Program-made: the position numbers and the translations under genes
Shown: one piece after another, positions 37,642-46,800 of the stretch
Position numbering within the stretch: position 1 is the stretch's first letter
Layout: each line of letters starts with the position of its first letter
From: Cytophagales bacterium
Lineage (GTDB): Bacteria > Bacteroidota > Bacteroidia > Cytophagales > Cyclobacteriaceae
Length of the DNA: 64,000 bases
Direction: 5' to 3'
NCBI GenBank assembly: GCA_022360015.1
Contig: JAKSDQ010000061.1
Location: 1 to 64,000, forward strand
Notes under the pieces: model-generated
Database searches by the model: none
The model's input: only the letters and a program-made list of their open reading frames with translations
What the model was told of the DNA's origin: nothing

Positions 37642-37781
37642 TCATTTTTTTGTCTCAAAACCTCCAGTACCTTCGCGATACATTCTTCAACGATTTGGTC
37701 GATTTCTTCCTGTGAAACCACCTGCTCATGGTGGTCCATGATATGGGTTTGGATGACCATTTCTTTGATTTCTACCGACAT
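37635..37781 (-). CDS. DUF5908 small eCIS protein (Afp6-position), 48 aa
   Basis: A short gene found by reading the spacer between the second tube gene and the LysM gene. The protein starts MSVEIKEMVIQTHIMDHHE and ends LEVLRQKNEW. The opening PVEIKEL-type motif and the charged helical C-terminus fit DUF5908, small proteins found at this place in Bacteroidota eCIS loci. It starts 2 bases after the stop of the second tube gene and overlaps the next ATG. It may be an assembly or scaffold factor; its role is unknown. Confidence 0.8.
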   Translation of the reverse strand: MSVEIKEMVIQTHIMDHHEQVVSQEEIDQIVEECIAKVLEVLRQKNEW

Positions 37782-37783
37782 GT

Positions 37784-38248
37784 TTATAATCTGTATACTG
37801 TAAAATATTTGTAGGCCAGTTCGATCGTTTCAATAGCCAGTTCGCTTTTCTCTGCATTAAAGCCAGCCGTATTCCATTTGACAGGATAGGCATCGGTGAT
37901 GCTCCAGGTGATCGTTGGAATATGTTTGCCATTCAGCAGGCTGATCATGATAAATGCCGGATCAAAATCATAATTTTCAATAGCATTTGTGCACCACCTG
38001 ATCAAAAAAGAACCCGTCACCAACCCCCGCTTCAGCACCAGATTTGAATAATTAGGCAACTGAGGCAATTGATGTTTATACCTGTTTTCCCCACCTTCGA
38101 CAAATTCCTTCGTAGCAATATCCACATTTAAGCCTGAGACCTCCTGAAAATGGAGATCCGGAAAGGGAATACCCTTCACCACGATAACCACCGAGAAATG
38201 AAATCCCGTAGGTAACAAAAACAGGTTGGGCAGGTTCAGATCAGACAT
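37784..38248 (-). CDS. Second tail-tube protein (Afp5-like tube initiator)
   Basis: 154 aa from the ATG at 38248 (MSDLNLPNLFLLPTGFHF); the upstream TTG at 38281 would overlap the preceding gene by 41 bases and is unlikely. It is of the gp19/Hcp-like tube type: FQEVSGLNVDIATKEFVEGG, VLKRGLVTGSFLIRWC, ISLLNGKHIPTITWSITDAY, ELAIETIELAYKYFTV. Divergent from the neighbouring tube, it probably starts the tube at the baseplate, as Afp5 does. The ATG lies within the last 8 bases of the first tube gene. Confidence 0.88.
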   Translation of the reverse strand: MSDLNLPNLFLLPTGFHFSVVIVVKGIPFPDLHFQEVSGLNVDIATKEFVEGGENRYKHQLPQLPNYSNLVLKRGLVTGSFLIRWCTNAIENYDFDPAFIMISLLNGKHIPTITWSITDAYPVKWNTAGFNAEKSELAIETIELAYKYFTVYRL

Positions 38249-38672
38249 GTTGGATGGTGATTCCTTCGTGAGCAAGTTCAATGGTTTCTATGGCCACCTC
38301 ATTGCCATCAGCTTTCAAATCTCCCGGATCCACTTTCAGCGGCCAGGCATTTTTCACACTCCAGGTTACCATGGCCTGATGCTTGCCATTGAGCAGGCTG
38401 ATGGTAATGTCTCTCCGTTCTATATCATTGAGCTCAGCGGCGTTCCACCATTCAAAAAATTCGTTATCATCCTTGAAGGTGCCTCTTTTCAGGGTAATGT
38501 TGCCATATTTTTTCATTCCAGGCATTTTCACTTTTGTATACTCGGTGCTGGCCCCGTGCCGGTATTCGATCATTTCCTGCTCTACGGCCAGGCCGGATAC
38601 CTCTGTGAAGCCTATATTTTTTCCACCCCATGCTACCATAAAGTGAAACTTGGTTATTGGATATTCTGCCAT
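38241..38672 (-). CDS. Main tail-tube protein (gp19 family, Afp1-like)
   Basis: A 143-aa protein of typical inner-tube length: MAEYPITKFHFMVAWGGKNI, FTEVSGLAVEQEMIEYRHGA, ITLKRGTFKDDNEFFEWWN, ISLLNGKHQAMVTWSVKNAW and the terminal VAIETIELAHEGI. It stacks as hexameric rings that form the tube pushed out on contraction and holds the lumen cargo. It lies directly after the sheath gene, as in other loci. The two tube proteins are clearly related. Confidence 0.92.
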   Translation of the reverse strand: MAEYPITKFHFMVAWGGKNIGFTEVSGLAVEQEMIEYRHGASTEYTKVKMPGMKKYGNITLKRGTFKDDNEFFEWWNAAELNDIERRDITISLLNGKHQAMVTWSVKNAWPLKVDPGDLKADGNEVAIETIELAHEGITIQHV

Positions 38673-38702
38673 TTTGTTATCTTATTTATTGATGAATTGG
38701 TT

Positions 38703-40172
38703 TTAAGCCTCTTGTAACTTGTGGGAAAACTTGAGAATGACAAACTCGGCAGGCCGGGAAGTAGCTAAGCCGATCTCTACATTCATCCTTCCTTCAAGAA
38801 TGTCTTGGCTTGTCATAGTGGTACCCAAACCGACGCTAACATAAAATGCCTGCTGTGTATTAGCGCCTACCAGGGCACCCTGTCTCCACAGACCCGTTAA
38901 ATAGTTCTCAATCATCGCCCTCACCCTAACCCATGTGTTGGGCTGGTTGGGTTCGAACACTACCCAGCTAATGGATTTTTTGACGGAGTCTTCTACCATG
39001 TTATAGAACCTGCGCACGTTGATATACCGCCATTCATTGTCGTTACCTGCCAGGGTACGGGCGCCCCAAACCAAGGTGCCTTTGCCAAAAAACGAACGGA
39101 TAGCATTCACAGATTTTCCTGTGTCAGGATCTACATTCATGCTTTCCTGCATGTCGCTGGTAACTTTTACCGTCGGGCCGTTCACAGCATTCAAGCTAGT
39201 ATTTGCCGGTGCCTTCCAAACGCCCCTTTCGCGGTCTACTGTTGCATAAACGCCGGCGATGGCGCTGCTTGGAGGGAGCGTTACTTTGAGCTGATCTATT
39301 TCTTCCCGAATATTTTTGAGGAAAGCACTGGTGAGCGCCCGGGCCGGTGTCATCTTAGCTTCATCATGCTCTTTCGTTTTGGAGGAAGTTCTGCCGGTGG
39401 TTTCCTTGGGTTTGTTCTTCTTCAATAATTCTTCTAAAGTGCCTGTCAACACTTTATCGGCGTCTTTAGGTGCCTCAAACCTGATTTTGCTGTTCGTGTG
39501 GTGGTAGTTCAGGTTGGTTTTGATCCAGGGATAATAAGCGGCGCCATATTTCAGGTTCCTTACACCTATTCCGTTTCTTAATTCCTCAATGGCTTCCATT
39601 TTGTCATTGATAGTATCTAAAACAGCAAACCGGTCTTGCAATTTGTTGCATTGCTCCAAGGCTTTTTTGTATAATTCATAGATATCTGCCTCTTTGTTCA
39701 GATAAACAGCTTCGGGCAACACAATCAAAGTGGGCTCATCTTCAGCCTCCAGCGCATCCAGGCCTTTCATCAGGTCATCTTTTTTTACCTCATTCCCGGA
39801 ATTGTAGATACCTACGGATAGGATATGACAAGCACCTCCACCATTGGCATAAAACATCTTCAGCGCGTAATAAAGTTTAAACGGACTCATTTTTTCAATT
39901 TTAGCCCCGGTAACCGCATGCTCCTTGTCTACTGTGATCAAAATATCTTCTGCAGGTGGCCCGCCGAATACTGTTTCAAAATCCAGTAAGGAATTAATCC
40001 TTACGGATTTTACAGGTTGACCGGGATCGGCTTCCGGTTCTGATGCGTGGGTCGGTGTTTTTTCAGTATATCCGATAAACGCCGGAATTGCCGTTGCTAC
40101 CTGTGCTACAGAAGCAGGTAGTTTCTGGATTTCCTGGACATAAACACCTGGTGAATTGAATGTTACTGCCAT
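38703..40172 (-). CDS. Contractile sheath protein (Afp2/3-like)
   Basis: A 489-aa protein. The N-terminal FNSPGVYVQEIQKLPASVAQ and ATAIPAFIGYTEKTP are the classic sheath start. The centre contains DEPTLIVLPEAVYLNKEAD. The C-terminal domain has NIRRFYNMVEDSVKKSISW-like (INVRRFYNMVEDSVKKS), VFEPNQPNTWVRVRAMIENY and the end EFVILKFSHKLQEA, the strand-exchange arm. A Lys/Thr-rich surface loop lies around 250-270. Only one sheath gene is present (Afp has three), so sheath rings are probably of one kind. Confidence 0.94.
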   Translation of the reverse strand: MAVTFNSPGVYVQEIQKLPASVAQVATAIPAFIGYTEKTPTHASEPEADPGQPVKSVRINSLLDFETVFGGPPAEDILITVDKEHAVTGAKIEKMSPFKLYYALKMFYANGGGACHILSVGIYNSGNEVKKDDLMKGLDALEAEDEPTLIVLPEAVYLNKEADIYELYKKALEQCNKLQDRFAVLDTINDKMEAIEELRNGIGVRNLKYGAAYYPWIKTNLNYHHTNSKIRFEAPKDADKVLTGTLEELLKKNKPKETTGRTSSKTKEHDEAKMTPARALTSAFLKNIREEIDQLKVTLPPSSAIAGVYATVDRERGVWKAPANTSLNAVNGPTVKVTSDMQESMNVDPDTGKSVNAIRSFFGKGTLVWGARTLAGNDNEWRYINVRRFYNMVEDSVKKSISWVVFEPNQPNTWVRVRAMIENYLTGLWRQGALVGANTQQAFYVSVGLGTTMTSQDILEGRMNVEIGLATSRPAEFVILKFSHKLQEA

Positions 40173-40181
40173 AATTATAGT

Positions 40182-41078
40182 TTATAAATAGATGAAAATT
40201 TCCGGATTTAAACTTTTTACAGAGGGGTTGGGCAGATGGTTAATCAATGTATTCACATCCACGGATGTCCCCTTATCATTATTTCTTTTGATCAATTGCA
40301 GGTTTTTGAATCCCTCTTCATAATAAGGCACGGACATTTGCCCCTGTACCTGGCCTGCCTTGTCGGTCTCCACTGACTCAAACAGCAGCATCTGTCTGCC
40401 TTCATTCCAGGGCTTTTGTTCCTTTTTTTCGAAAGAGACAGACAGCGACGCGTATCTGTTGCCGTTACCTTTTTTCAAATCTTCTCCTTTTTGGATGGCA
40501 TATTCCGATCGGTCGCCAGCCCCGGGCAGGATTACACAATACCTCCAAACCTTCGACCTGGTTTGAAAGGCAATGGCATGTCGTCCATTTTTCAATGCCT
40601 CCTGGTAGATACTGACATATCCGAATGCATTTCTGTCGTAAGCCAACTGTTCCTTTTCAAGGTATTTTCCGGCAATGTCATTTTTGTCAGCGTAGTAGTG
40701 GTATAACTGTTTTGAATCCGGAGGGGTTAAACCATCATGTATGGACGATTTTTTCAAATCACCGATTTCTTTATTGGAAAAATAATGGACAAATCCGGCC
40801 CGCTGCGGGATGGCAGTAAAATTGAACAAATCGGTATTTTTCAGCCTCATCGTAAAGGAAAAATGTGTCGATCTGTGGATAGGGATCAAGTGGGTATCGT
40901 TTTGTGTGGGATAAGCCATATGAAATCCTTGTTGTGTCCGGAAAAACATCAGCCTGTGTCCTCCAATAATCCTTTCACACGCCCTGGTAGGCCTGAATTC
41001 AAAATCATGGCTCAATTGGTCGGTGTAGTATTCATGAAAAACTTTCAAACCAAAAAACCTTTGATAGATGCTTTTCAT
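40182..41078 (-). CDS. Unknown eCIS-locus protein between cap and sheath genes
   Basis: A 298-aa soluble protein that I do not recognise. The start MKSIYQRFFGLKVFHEYYTD and the segment TRACERIIGGHRLMFFRTQQ look conserved in style. Many aromatic residues and a beta-rich pattern follow (STHFSFTMRLKNTDLFNFTA, GYVSIYQEALKNGRHAIAFQ). No signal or membrane segment is present. It overlaps the DUF4255 gene by 4 bases (ATGA) and lies 10 bases upstream of the sheath gene. By position it is a candidate cap-adaptor or sheath-end protein, comparable to the second cap gene of AlgoCIS. That is inference from gene order only. Confidence 0.6.
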   Translation of the reverse strand: MKSIYQRFFGLKVFHEYYTDQLSHDFEFRPTRACERIIGGHRLMFFRTQQGFHMAYPTQNDTHLIPIHRSTHFSFTMRLKNTDLFNFTAIPQRAGFVHYFSNKEIGDLKKSSIHDGLTPPDSKQLYHYYADKNDIAGKYLEKEQLAYDRNAFGYVSIYQEALKNGRHAIAFQTRSKVWRYCVILPGAGDRSEYAIQKGEDLKKGNGNRYASLSVSFEKKEQKPWNEGRQMLLFESVETDKAGQVQGQMSVPYYEEGFKNLQLIKRNNDKGTSVDVNTLINHLPNPSVKSLNPEIFIYL

Positions 41079-41647
41079 AGTTTTTCCATTTGCGGTTCCA
41101 TCGATTTGACAGCAGGCAGCTCAGTCTCTTCTTCTTCGTTCAAAACGGCAATGCTTACCTTGAAGGACACTGATGGCATATGTTTCGCGCCCAACGCCAT
41201 CCAGATTTGGTTAATGTTTTCCAACGATATGGGTTGCAGCTTTACACGTAGTTCTTCGATTCCGGGAAGGTCGAACTGAGGTTGTCTTTCCTTGTCAAAA
41301 ACCGGATTGTTTTGAAAATACATAATAACCATCGAGATAAATTTGAGCGCTTCTTCGTAACTCGAAAAGTGCGCCACTACCATCACTATCAGGTTAAGGT
41401 GAATGGCTGGGTTGGTCATAAAAACTTTGTTGTCATCCGTTCTTTTGTAATTGATCGGCTGTTTAAGGGTGTATTCCTCGTCGAAATTTATCAGGCTCAT
41501 GCCCAGCGAATTATTATCTAATTCAAGATGGCCATCCTGGTTAACAACTGGCTTTAAAACCACCTGACCGAATGTTGCTGATCCGGTCTTTCGTTTGATG
41601 TAGCTATTGATTTGATCTGCTAAAAATTTCAGCGTTTTATCGATCAT
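41075..41647 (-). CDS. DUF4255 tube-terminating cap protein (Afp16-like)
   Basis: 190 aa from the ATG at 41647; a GTG at 41656 would add three residues. DUF4255 landmarks are MIDKTLKFLADQINSYIKRK, MSLINFDEEYTLKQPINYKR, NPAIHLNLIVMVVAHFSSYE and EALKFISMVIMYFQNNPVFD. Members cap the distal end of tube and sheath and fix particle length. It is the first gene of the eCIS run, with a possible promoter about 100 bases upstream. It overlaps the next gene by 4 bases. Confidence 0.9.
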   Translation of the reverse strand: MIDKTLKFLADQINSYIKRKTGSATFGQVVLKPVVNQDGHLELDNNSLGMSLINFDEEYTLKQPINYKRTDDNKVFMTNPAIHLNLIVMVVAHFSSYEEALKFISMVIMYFQNNPVFDKERQPQFDLPGIEELRVKLQPISLENINQIWMALGAKHMPSVSFKVSIAVLNEEEETELPAVKSMEPQMEKL

Positions 41648-41739
41648 AAACGGCACTTTTTTATTGTCGCTTTATCAAATTTGCGCTGAATTTAGCGTAT
41701 TGCTTTTTTATAAAAACCCGATCTTTGCCAATACCTCGA

Positions 41740-41773
41740 CAAACTTTACGAAAGACTATCTTTTCTTCACAAA
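41740..41773 (-). promoter_or_regulatory. Possible eCIS operon promoter
   Basis: On the minus strand, TTTG (plus 41770-41773) and TAAAGTTTG (plus 41740-41748) are 21 bases apart, close to the Bacteroidota pattern of TTTG near -33 and TAnnTTTG near -7, but with one extra base. It lies about 90 bases before the DUF4255 start, in the only sizeable spacer upstream of the run. Confidence 0.3.
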
Positions 41774-41806
41774 CACGTTGAACTATGCGCTGATTAGGTT
41801 TGTGTA

Positions 41807-42466
41807 TCAGATAATTATGCCTGCTTTTCCTAGGTATGGAAAGACTTTTTCAAAACAGTTTTTATACTTGGAGCCTAAGGGGATCAGTTTCCCGTCGATA
41901 TGTATGTGGTTCGTTTCAAAAGCATCGATTTTGTGTAAATTGATGATATATGACCGGTGTACTCGTACCAGATAAGGAATCTCGACCCGTTTTTGAAAAG
42001 CGCTCAGATTAATGCATAACAGCAATGCTTTTTTGGTTGTGTTCAGTTGGCAATAAGCTCCGTGAGCTTCCACCCATAATATTTCCGAAAGCTTTACCTT
42101 TTCATAGGTACAGTCATTTTTAACAAAAATCGTTTCTTTAAACAGTGCACAAACGTCCTTTTCCTTAGAAGCGGGGTTTTGGTTAAGATAAAGATCCAAA
42201 CATTCCAGTTCACTCCTATTTTGGGAGCTATGTTTGGAACCTGTTCCGATAAACAAAGCGGGGCTCTCATCCAACTTTTGCGCTTTGTCCTGGATATTGA
42301 TGATGACAGGATCAAAGTTATGTTCCTGAAGATAGTTACAAACATTTTCCGGAGACCGCCCTATTTCCATCATTTTGAAATCCCGGTGTTTCAGCAAGCA
42401 TAAAATGCCTTCGACGATTGTTGGCTTGCCGAAGATTAACAGCACTTTATTATTTTTTACATTCAT
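41807..42466 (-). CDS. LytTR-domain transcriptional regulator next to the eCIS
   Basis: 219 aa from the ATG at 42466 (the TTG at 42472 is less likely). The C-terminal ~100 residues are a LytTR DNA-binding domain: SEILWVEAHGAYCQLNTTKK, RVEIPYLVRVHRSYIINLHK, IDAFETNHIHIDGKLIPLGS. The N-terminal ~85 residues have the length of a receiver domain but lack clear phospho-acceptor Asp residues (PVIINIQ where a D-containing strand is expected), so it may be an atypical, non-phosphorylated regulator. It ends 160 bp before the first eCIS gene and is on the same strand, making it the best candidate regulator of the eCIS run. Confidence 0.8.
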   Translation of the reverse strand: MNVKNNKVLLIFGKPTIVEGILCLLKHRDFKMMEIGRSPENVCNYLQEHNFDPVIINIQDKAQKLDESPALFIGTGSKHSSQNRSELECLDLYLNQNPASKEKDVCALFKETIFVKNDCTYEKVKLSEILWVEAHGAYCQLNTTKKALLLCINLSAFQKRVEIPYLVRVHRSYIINLHKIDAFETNHIHIDGKLIPLGSKYKNCFEKVFPYLGKAGIII

Positions 42467-42717
42467 AATCAATTGCTAGACTTATTTGTATTTTAAAAAT
42501 TTAAAGCCTACACCAGAAGAAATTCTCTGGCGTAAACGGTGAAAAATGAAAATTTAAGTCTATTCCGGGCTGGCAAAATCCTCAAAGCAGGTTATTGACA
42601 AATCCATAGACAGTTTTAAAGTTTTGGTTTCAGCTAATTCCAATAAATAAATTATTGGCTTTCGGCCATTAAGCATTACATAGAAATATGTGAAGACTTC
42701 GTGACGCAATGGCAAAT

Positions 42718-43260
42718 TCACTGTGTCAATACAACCCCAACGCCTATACCGGCCAGTGCGATAAGGACACTCTGCCAGATCCTGGGCGATCTGTAGCCGG
42801 ATAAAAGCCTGGTGGAACTATTCACACTTTCATTGGCCAGCGTGAGCGCGTTTTGTGTATTTTCCAGTGAAAATGAAAGATCTTTCAATGACTTTTGGGT
42901 ATACATTAAAGTCGATTTTGTTAATTCATGCTCATCATTGCAGTTTTTCAACAGATTTCTTAACAAATTGTTAGCTTCATTAATTTTTCTTTCATTTTCC
43001 TCTATCACCAGTTGGGCTGTTTCTTCTATATTGATACTATCCATAAAATCAATAATCTCTTTCATGCTTTCAAATTGTTTTGATTCCACGAGATAAATTC
43101 CCCCGGTTTTGAAACATATGGTATCGCCGGTTTTCGCCATCAGGAAATGCGCTGTTTTGGATAAGTAACTGCTGTCAATGGTGATAAAGCTCTGGGCGTT
43201 TAAATGGAATCCTGACAGAAGAATTCCGAAAAAAATCAAGTATTTGTTGTGTCCACTCAT
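42718..43260 (-). CDS. Exported coiled-coil protein with C-terminal membrane anchor
   Basis: A 180-aa protein: signal peptide (YLIFFGILLSGFHLNAQS), a helical domain with coiled-coil character (about 60-150; LVIEENERKINEANNLLRNL), and a C-terminal hydrophobic segment (SVLIALAGIGVGVVLT). I do not recognise a family. The start lies 2 bases after the stop of the membrane coiled-coil gene at 43263, so the two are likely co-translated. Such pairs recall spanin-like envelope-disruption partners, but this rests on topology alone. Confidence 0.5.
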   Translation of the reverse strand: MSGHNKYLIFFGILLSGFHLNAQSFITIDSSYLSKTAHFLMAKTGDTICFKTGGIYLVESKQFESMKEIIDFMDSINIEETAQLVIEENERKINEANNLLRNLLKNCNDEHELTKSTLMYTQKSLKDLSFSLENTQNALTLANESVNSSTRLLSGYRSPRIWQSVLIALAGIGVGVVLTQ

Positions 43261-43262
43261 TT

Positions 43263-43640
43263 TTAATTAATCTTTGACGCTATGGTTTTTTTGTAATTTT
43301 TTTTCAGGTTTTGCAGAATAGCACTCTGTTCCCTCAGTTTATCATTGTATATTTTATATTTGGAATTGGACCCCCATCGTTCGTAGGAGTATATGATTGA
43401 ATCTCTTTCCGCAACTATGATTTCCAGGCTGTCATTGACCCTGTCAATTTCAGTATTCAACTCTTCAATCATCTGACGAGAGTTGTTATTTTGTTCGATA
43501 GCTATTTTCAGGTTTTTTTCAGCTTTGCCAAGTTCTTTAATGGCTTCCTTGATTTGATTCCGGTTGTCGTAAAAAAAACCATACAACATGATCGCACCGA
43601 GAATAATCATTAAGATTATTTGAATATTGTTCCTATCCAT
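43263..43640 (-). CDS. Inner-membrane coiled-coil protein, 125 aa
   Basis: One N-terminal membrane segment (IQIILMIILGAIMLYGFFY, about 6-24), then ~100 residues of helical, charged sequence with coiled-coil heptads (IKEAIKELGKAEKNLKIAIE, IEELNTEIDRVNDSLEIIVA). The shape resembles class II inner-membrane spanin (Rz-like) proteins, but no family signature is seen. It is the first of a two-gene unit with the exported protein at 42718, and lies 161 bp after ccsBA. Confidence 0.5.
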   Translation of the reverse strand: MDRNNIQIILMIILGAIMLYGFFYDNRNQIKEAIKELGKAEKNLKIAIEQNNNSRQMIEELNTEIDRVNDSLEIIVAERDSIIYSYERWGSNSKYKIYNDKLREQSAILQNLKKNYKKTIASKIN

Positions 43641-43801
43641 ATATCAATTTTATTGTTTCAAATGTGTGTGGGGATCCGCTTCCCCCGATTTAGGGTTGTT
43701 ACCGTAACCATGCATGGCACAATCTATATAATATCCAATTCCCCGCTCAATCTAACCAATGGACAAAACAATGGACAAAGATTTAAAAATCTAATAATCA
43801 G

Positions 43802-46800
43802 TTATTTATATTTTAATAAAAGTCCATTAGAACACAAAATATTTCGCCAATACGCTCCTGCACTCAACATGAAAATTCCTCCCAACACCCAATATACAAA
43901 TTGTGGCACTGGCAAAGGGTCGCCGGCAGCATACGAGTGCAGTCCGGAAAGGTAATAGTTCACCCCGAAAGAGGTCATGATAATGGAGAAAAAGGCTACA
44001 ACACTGGCCAGGTTGAAAGTATACACTCCTCTGAGTGCCGGTATCAATCTTAGATGTAACACACAGGCATAAACAATGATAGATATCAAGGCCCACGTTT
44101 CTTTTGGGTCCCAGCCCCAATATCGACCCCAGGATTCATTGGCCCATACGCCACCTAAAAAAGTGCCGATGGCCAACATAAAAAGGCCGATCGTCATAGA
44201 AAGTTCATTGATATAGGTCAGCTCAGTAATGGTTGTTTTAAAACTTTCATTCCTGAAAATCATCAATATAAGGCTCATTAAGCCCAGCAAAGCGGATAAA
44301 GCCAATGGCGCATAACTACTTACAATGATGGCCACATGAATTTTAAGCCAATAAGATTTCAGCACGGGCACCAGATTGGTAATTTCAGGGTTAAGCCAGT
44401 CCAGGTAAGACACAAATAACAGGGTACCCCCGAATAAAGCAACCAGTGGAAGAATAAAATCGCTTTTCCGGCAAAAAACAAATCCAAAAAGAAATAAGGC
44501 CCAGGATACCAGGATAATCATTTCATAGCCATTGCTCCATGGCGGATACCCACCGGCATACCAGCGGAGAATCATGTTAGCTGTTAGTGAAATGAAAGCC
44601 AAAGCGGTAAGTATGATCCCAAAGAGATACAGGGTTTTTAGCCAGGCTTTATGAAAAAAAACACGGAGCAATGCCAGTGTGAGGAGAAAAATTCCCAGCA
44701 ACCAATATACCGGGAAGAGCCTGTTGAATAGGTTGAGTTCATTATAAAGCAATTCTGCACGCACCCGGCTCCGGTCTGGAATAAGGTCACTTCCCATCGT
44801 TTCCTGGAATGTTTTGAGATACAATAGTTTATCCCGGGGTTGCGTCCACTTTCCGGTCGATTGCGCAGATTTAATGTCCTGATAATAAACCGGAAGAATA
44901 TTTCTGACAAATAAGGAGTCTTCCTCCGGAAAACCAGCATTGTTGAAATGGCTGTTGAACCAACTCTTGTCAGTAGCTGTAGGTTGAGGGAAAATCTTCA
45001 GGTAATTGCCGGTAAGTGCCTGAAAAAAAATATTGAATCGCTCATCCACTTTTATGATCTCATTGTCCGGCTCAGAACGCTCCGCCGGTTTCTTTCGCTG
45101 TGCGGCCTCTACCATCATGCGCAGCCGATAATCTCCATGGTCATCCAGTAAGTCTTGAAAGGTAAGCATGGTTTTACCTTCCAATCCCAGATTCCTGAGA
45201 ATCATTTTTCCTTTTCTGACATCCACCTTGATAATGGGCATATATTGCCAGGCCACCGGATCGGCATGGATTGAAAGGAAAACCTGGTCACAGTCGAGCC
45301 GGTAGGTATTTCCATTTTCCTCTAAAACATAAGTGGTTTTTCCGGTAAGTTTTCTGAGGAATTCCGATGCCAGGGTATTAATCGGCTTAATTCTCCCGTC
45401 CATATCCTGCACCATCAATCTGCCAAAGGCTTGGGCATGATCGGGGTCGATATACTTTTCAGAGGCGCTTACCGATTCTTTATGCTTGTCCGAAGAATGA
45501 GCGGTAAGCAAGCCGGGGAAAAGGCCAAGGAAGAGGCATAAAGCAGGCGTTTTCAATTTCAGTTGACTTAGTTTTTTGCTGACCTGCCGAAACCGGGAGT
45601 TTTTTCCAAATAAAGTCAGCATCATGCCAAGGCCCATCAGGAAATAGCCCAGGTAGGTAACCTGGGTGCCCCAGAAATCTTTATTAACCGATAACACTGT
45701 TCCCAACTCATCTAAATCGTAAGAGGCCTGAAAAAACCGATAGCCTTTATGATCAAGCACATTATTCATCGATAGGCTAACCGGGAAAGAACCCTCCCGG
45801 TCTTCTATAATCAGTTCACTTGCATAGGATGAAGGACTGGTAGAACCCGGATATCTTTCCAACTGAAAATCGGTTAGACGCACTGAAAAGGGAAGAGGAA
45901 CTGGTTTTGGTCCGTAAGAGAGGCTTATAGCGTATTCATCCAAACTTATTTCCTGCATGGGACTGAATACACCGTCTAGTGCTGCGAGAATAATTTGTTT
46001 TTCATCATTCGCGTGATTTAGCTTCACAAATAGCAGATCAGCCGCACTGGCCGCCATCTCCTTACTATCTGCAGTTTGATAGTCCAGGGTCTTTCCCGTG
46101 TGAATCGTACTAACCACAAAATTCAAGTGATCTGATTGATACAGCGCCCTGATCCTGAGTGTGTCTGTTTTACCCTTGGGAAGGGTTCCCGACTGCTGAC
46201 TTGCCATGACGAAATAGTTAAAATCCTCTGACGAATGGACCAAATAGGTTCCACCGGTACCCCGGATATTGATGGCATTTTCTTTTTGATTGTTAAAAGT
46301 GACCTCATGGCCATTCAAAAATATACTACCCCCCGATCCCAGATAAAAACTGCTCCGCCCTTCCCCGAGGGCTGCTACCAGTTCAATCACCTCATCCCCT
46401 TCAATGCCATCTACTAACCCTTGAACCGCATCAGGCACAAACCGGTCAACCTGTATGCTTAATGGGTTGCTTTCATTGCCAAGTTCCCTGACCAAAGACG
46501 GTTGTTTAAACCGGGTCAGGTTCAGTCTTTCTTCGAAATGCCAGCGTTGATCATTCCATTTTACATCGACTTCGAGGTAACGATCTTGTGAGATGATATG
46601 ATTTGTACTTTGCCCTTCCCTGATACGAACCAACCCTTCATAACCTGTATACCGGGTCACAAAAGCCCCGGCCAGAATGACAACAAAGGCCAGATGAAAG
46701 AGCAAAATGCTCAATTTTTCTTTGCGAAGCAGCCGATATGTAAAAATATTGCCTATAAAATTGACCGTTAAAATCAACATGAGCAACTCAAACCACCAGG

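Noticed and set aside
17970-41647. Prophage or R-type tailocin
   Set aside because: There is no terminase, portal, capsid, integrase or phage regulator. The presence of DUF4255, DUF5908, a tape measure of CIS type, DUF4157 cargo and an AAA+ ATPase fits an eCIS.
17970-41647. Type VI secretion system
   Set aside because: The VgrG-like spike and tube are shared with T6SS, but no TssJ/L/M membrane complex and no ClpV are present; the ATPase is of Afp15 type.
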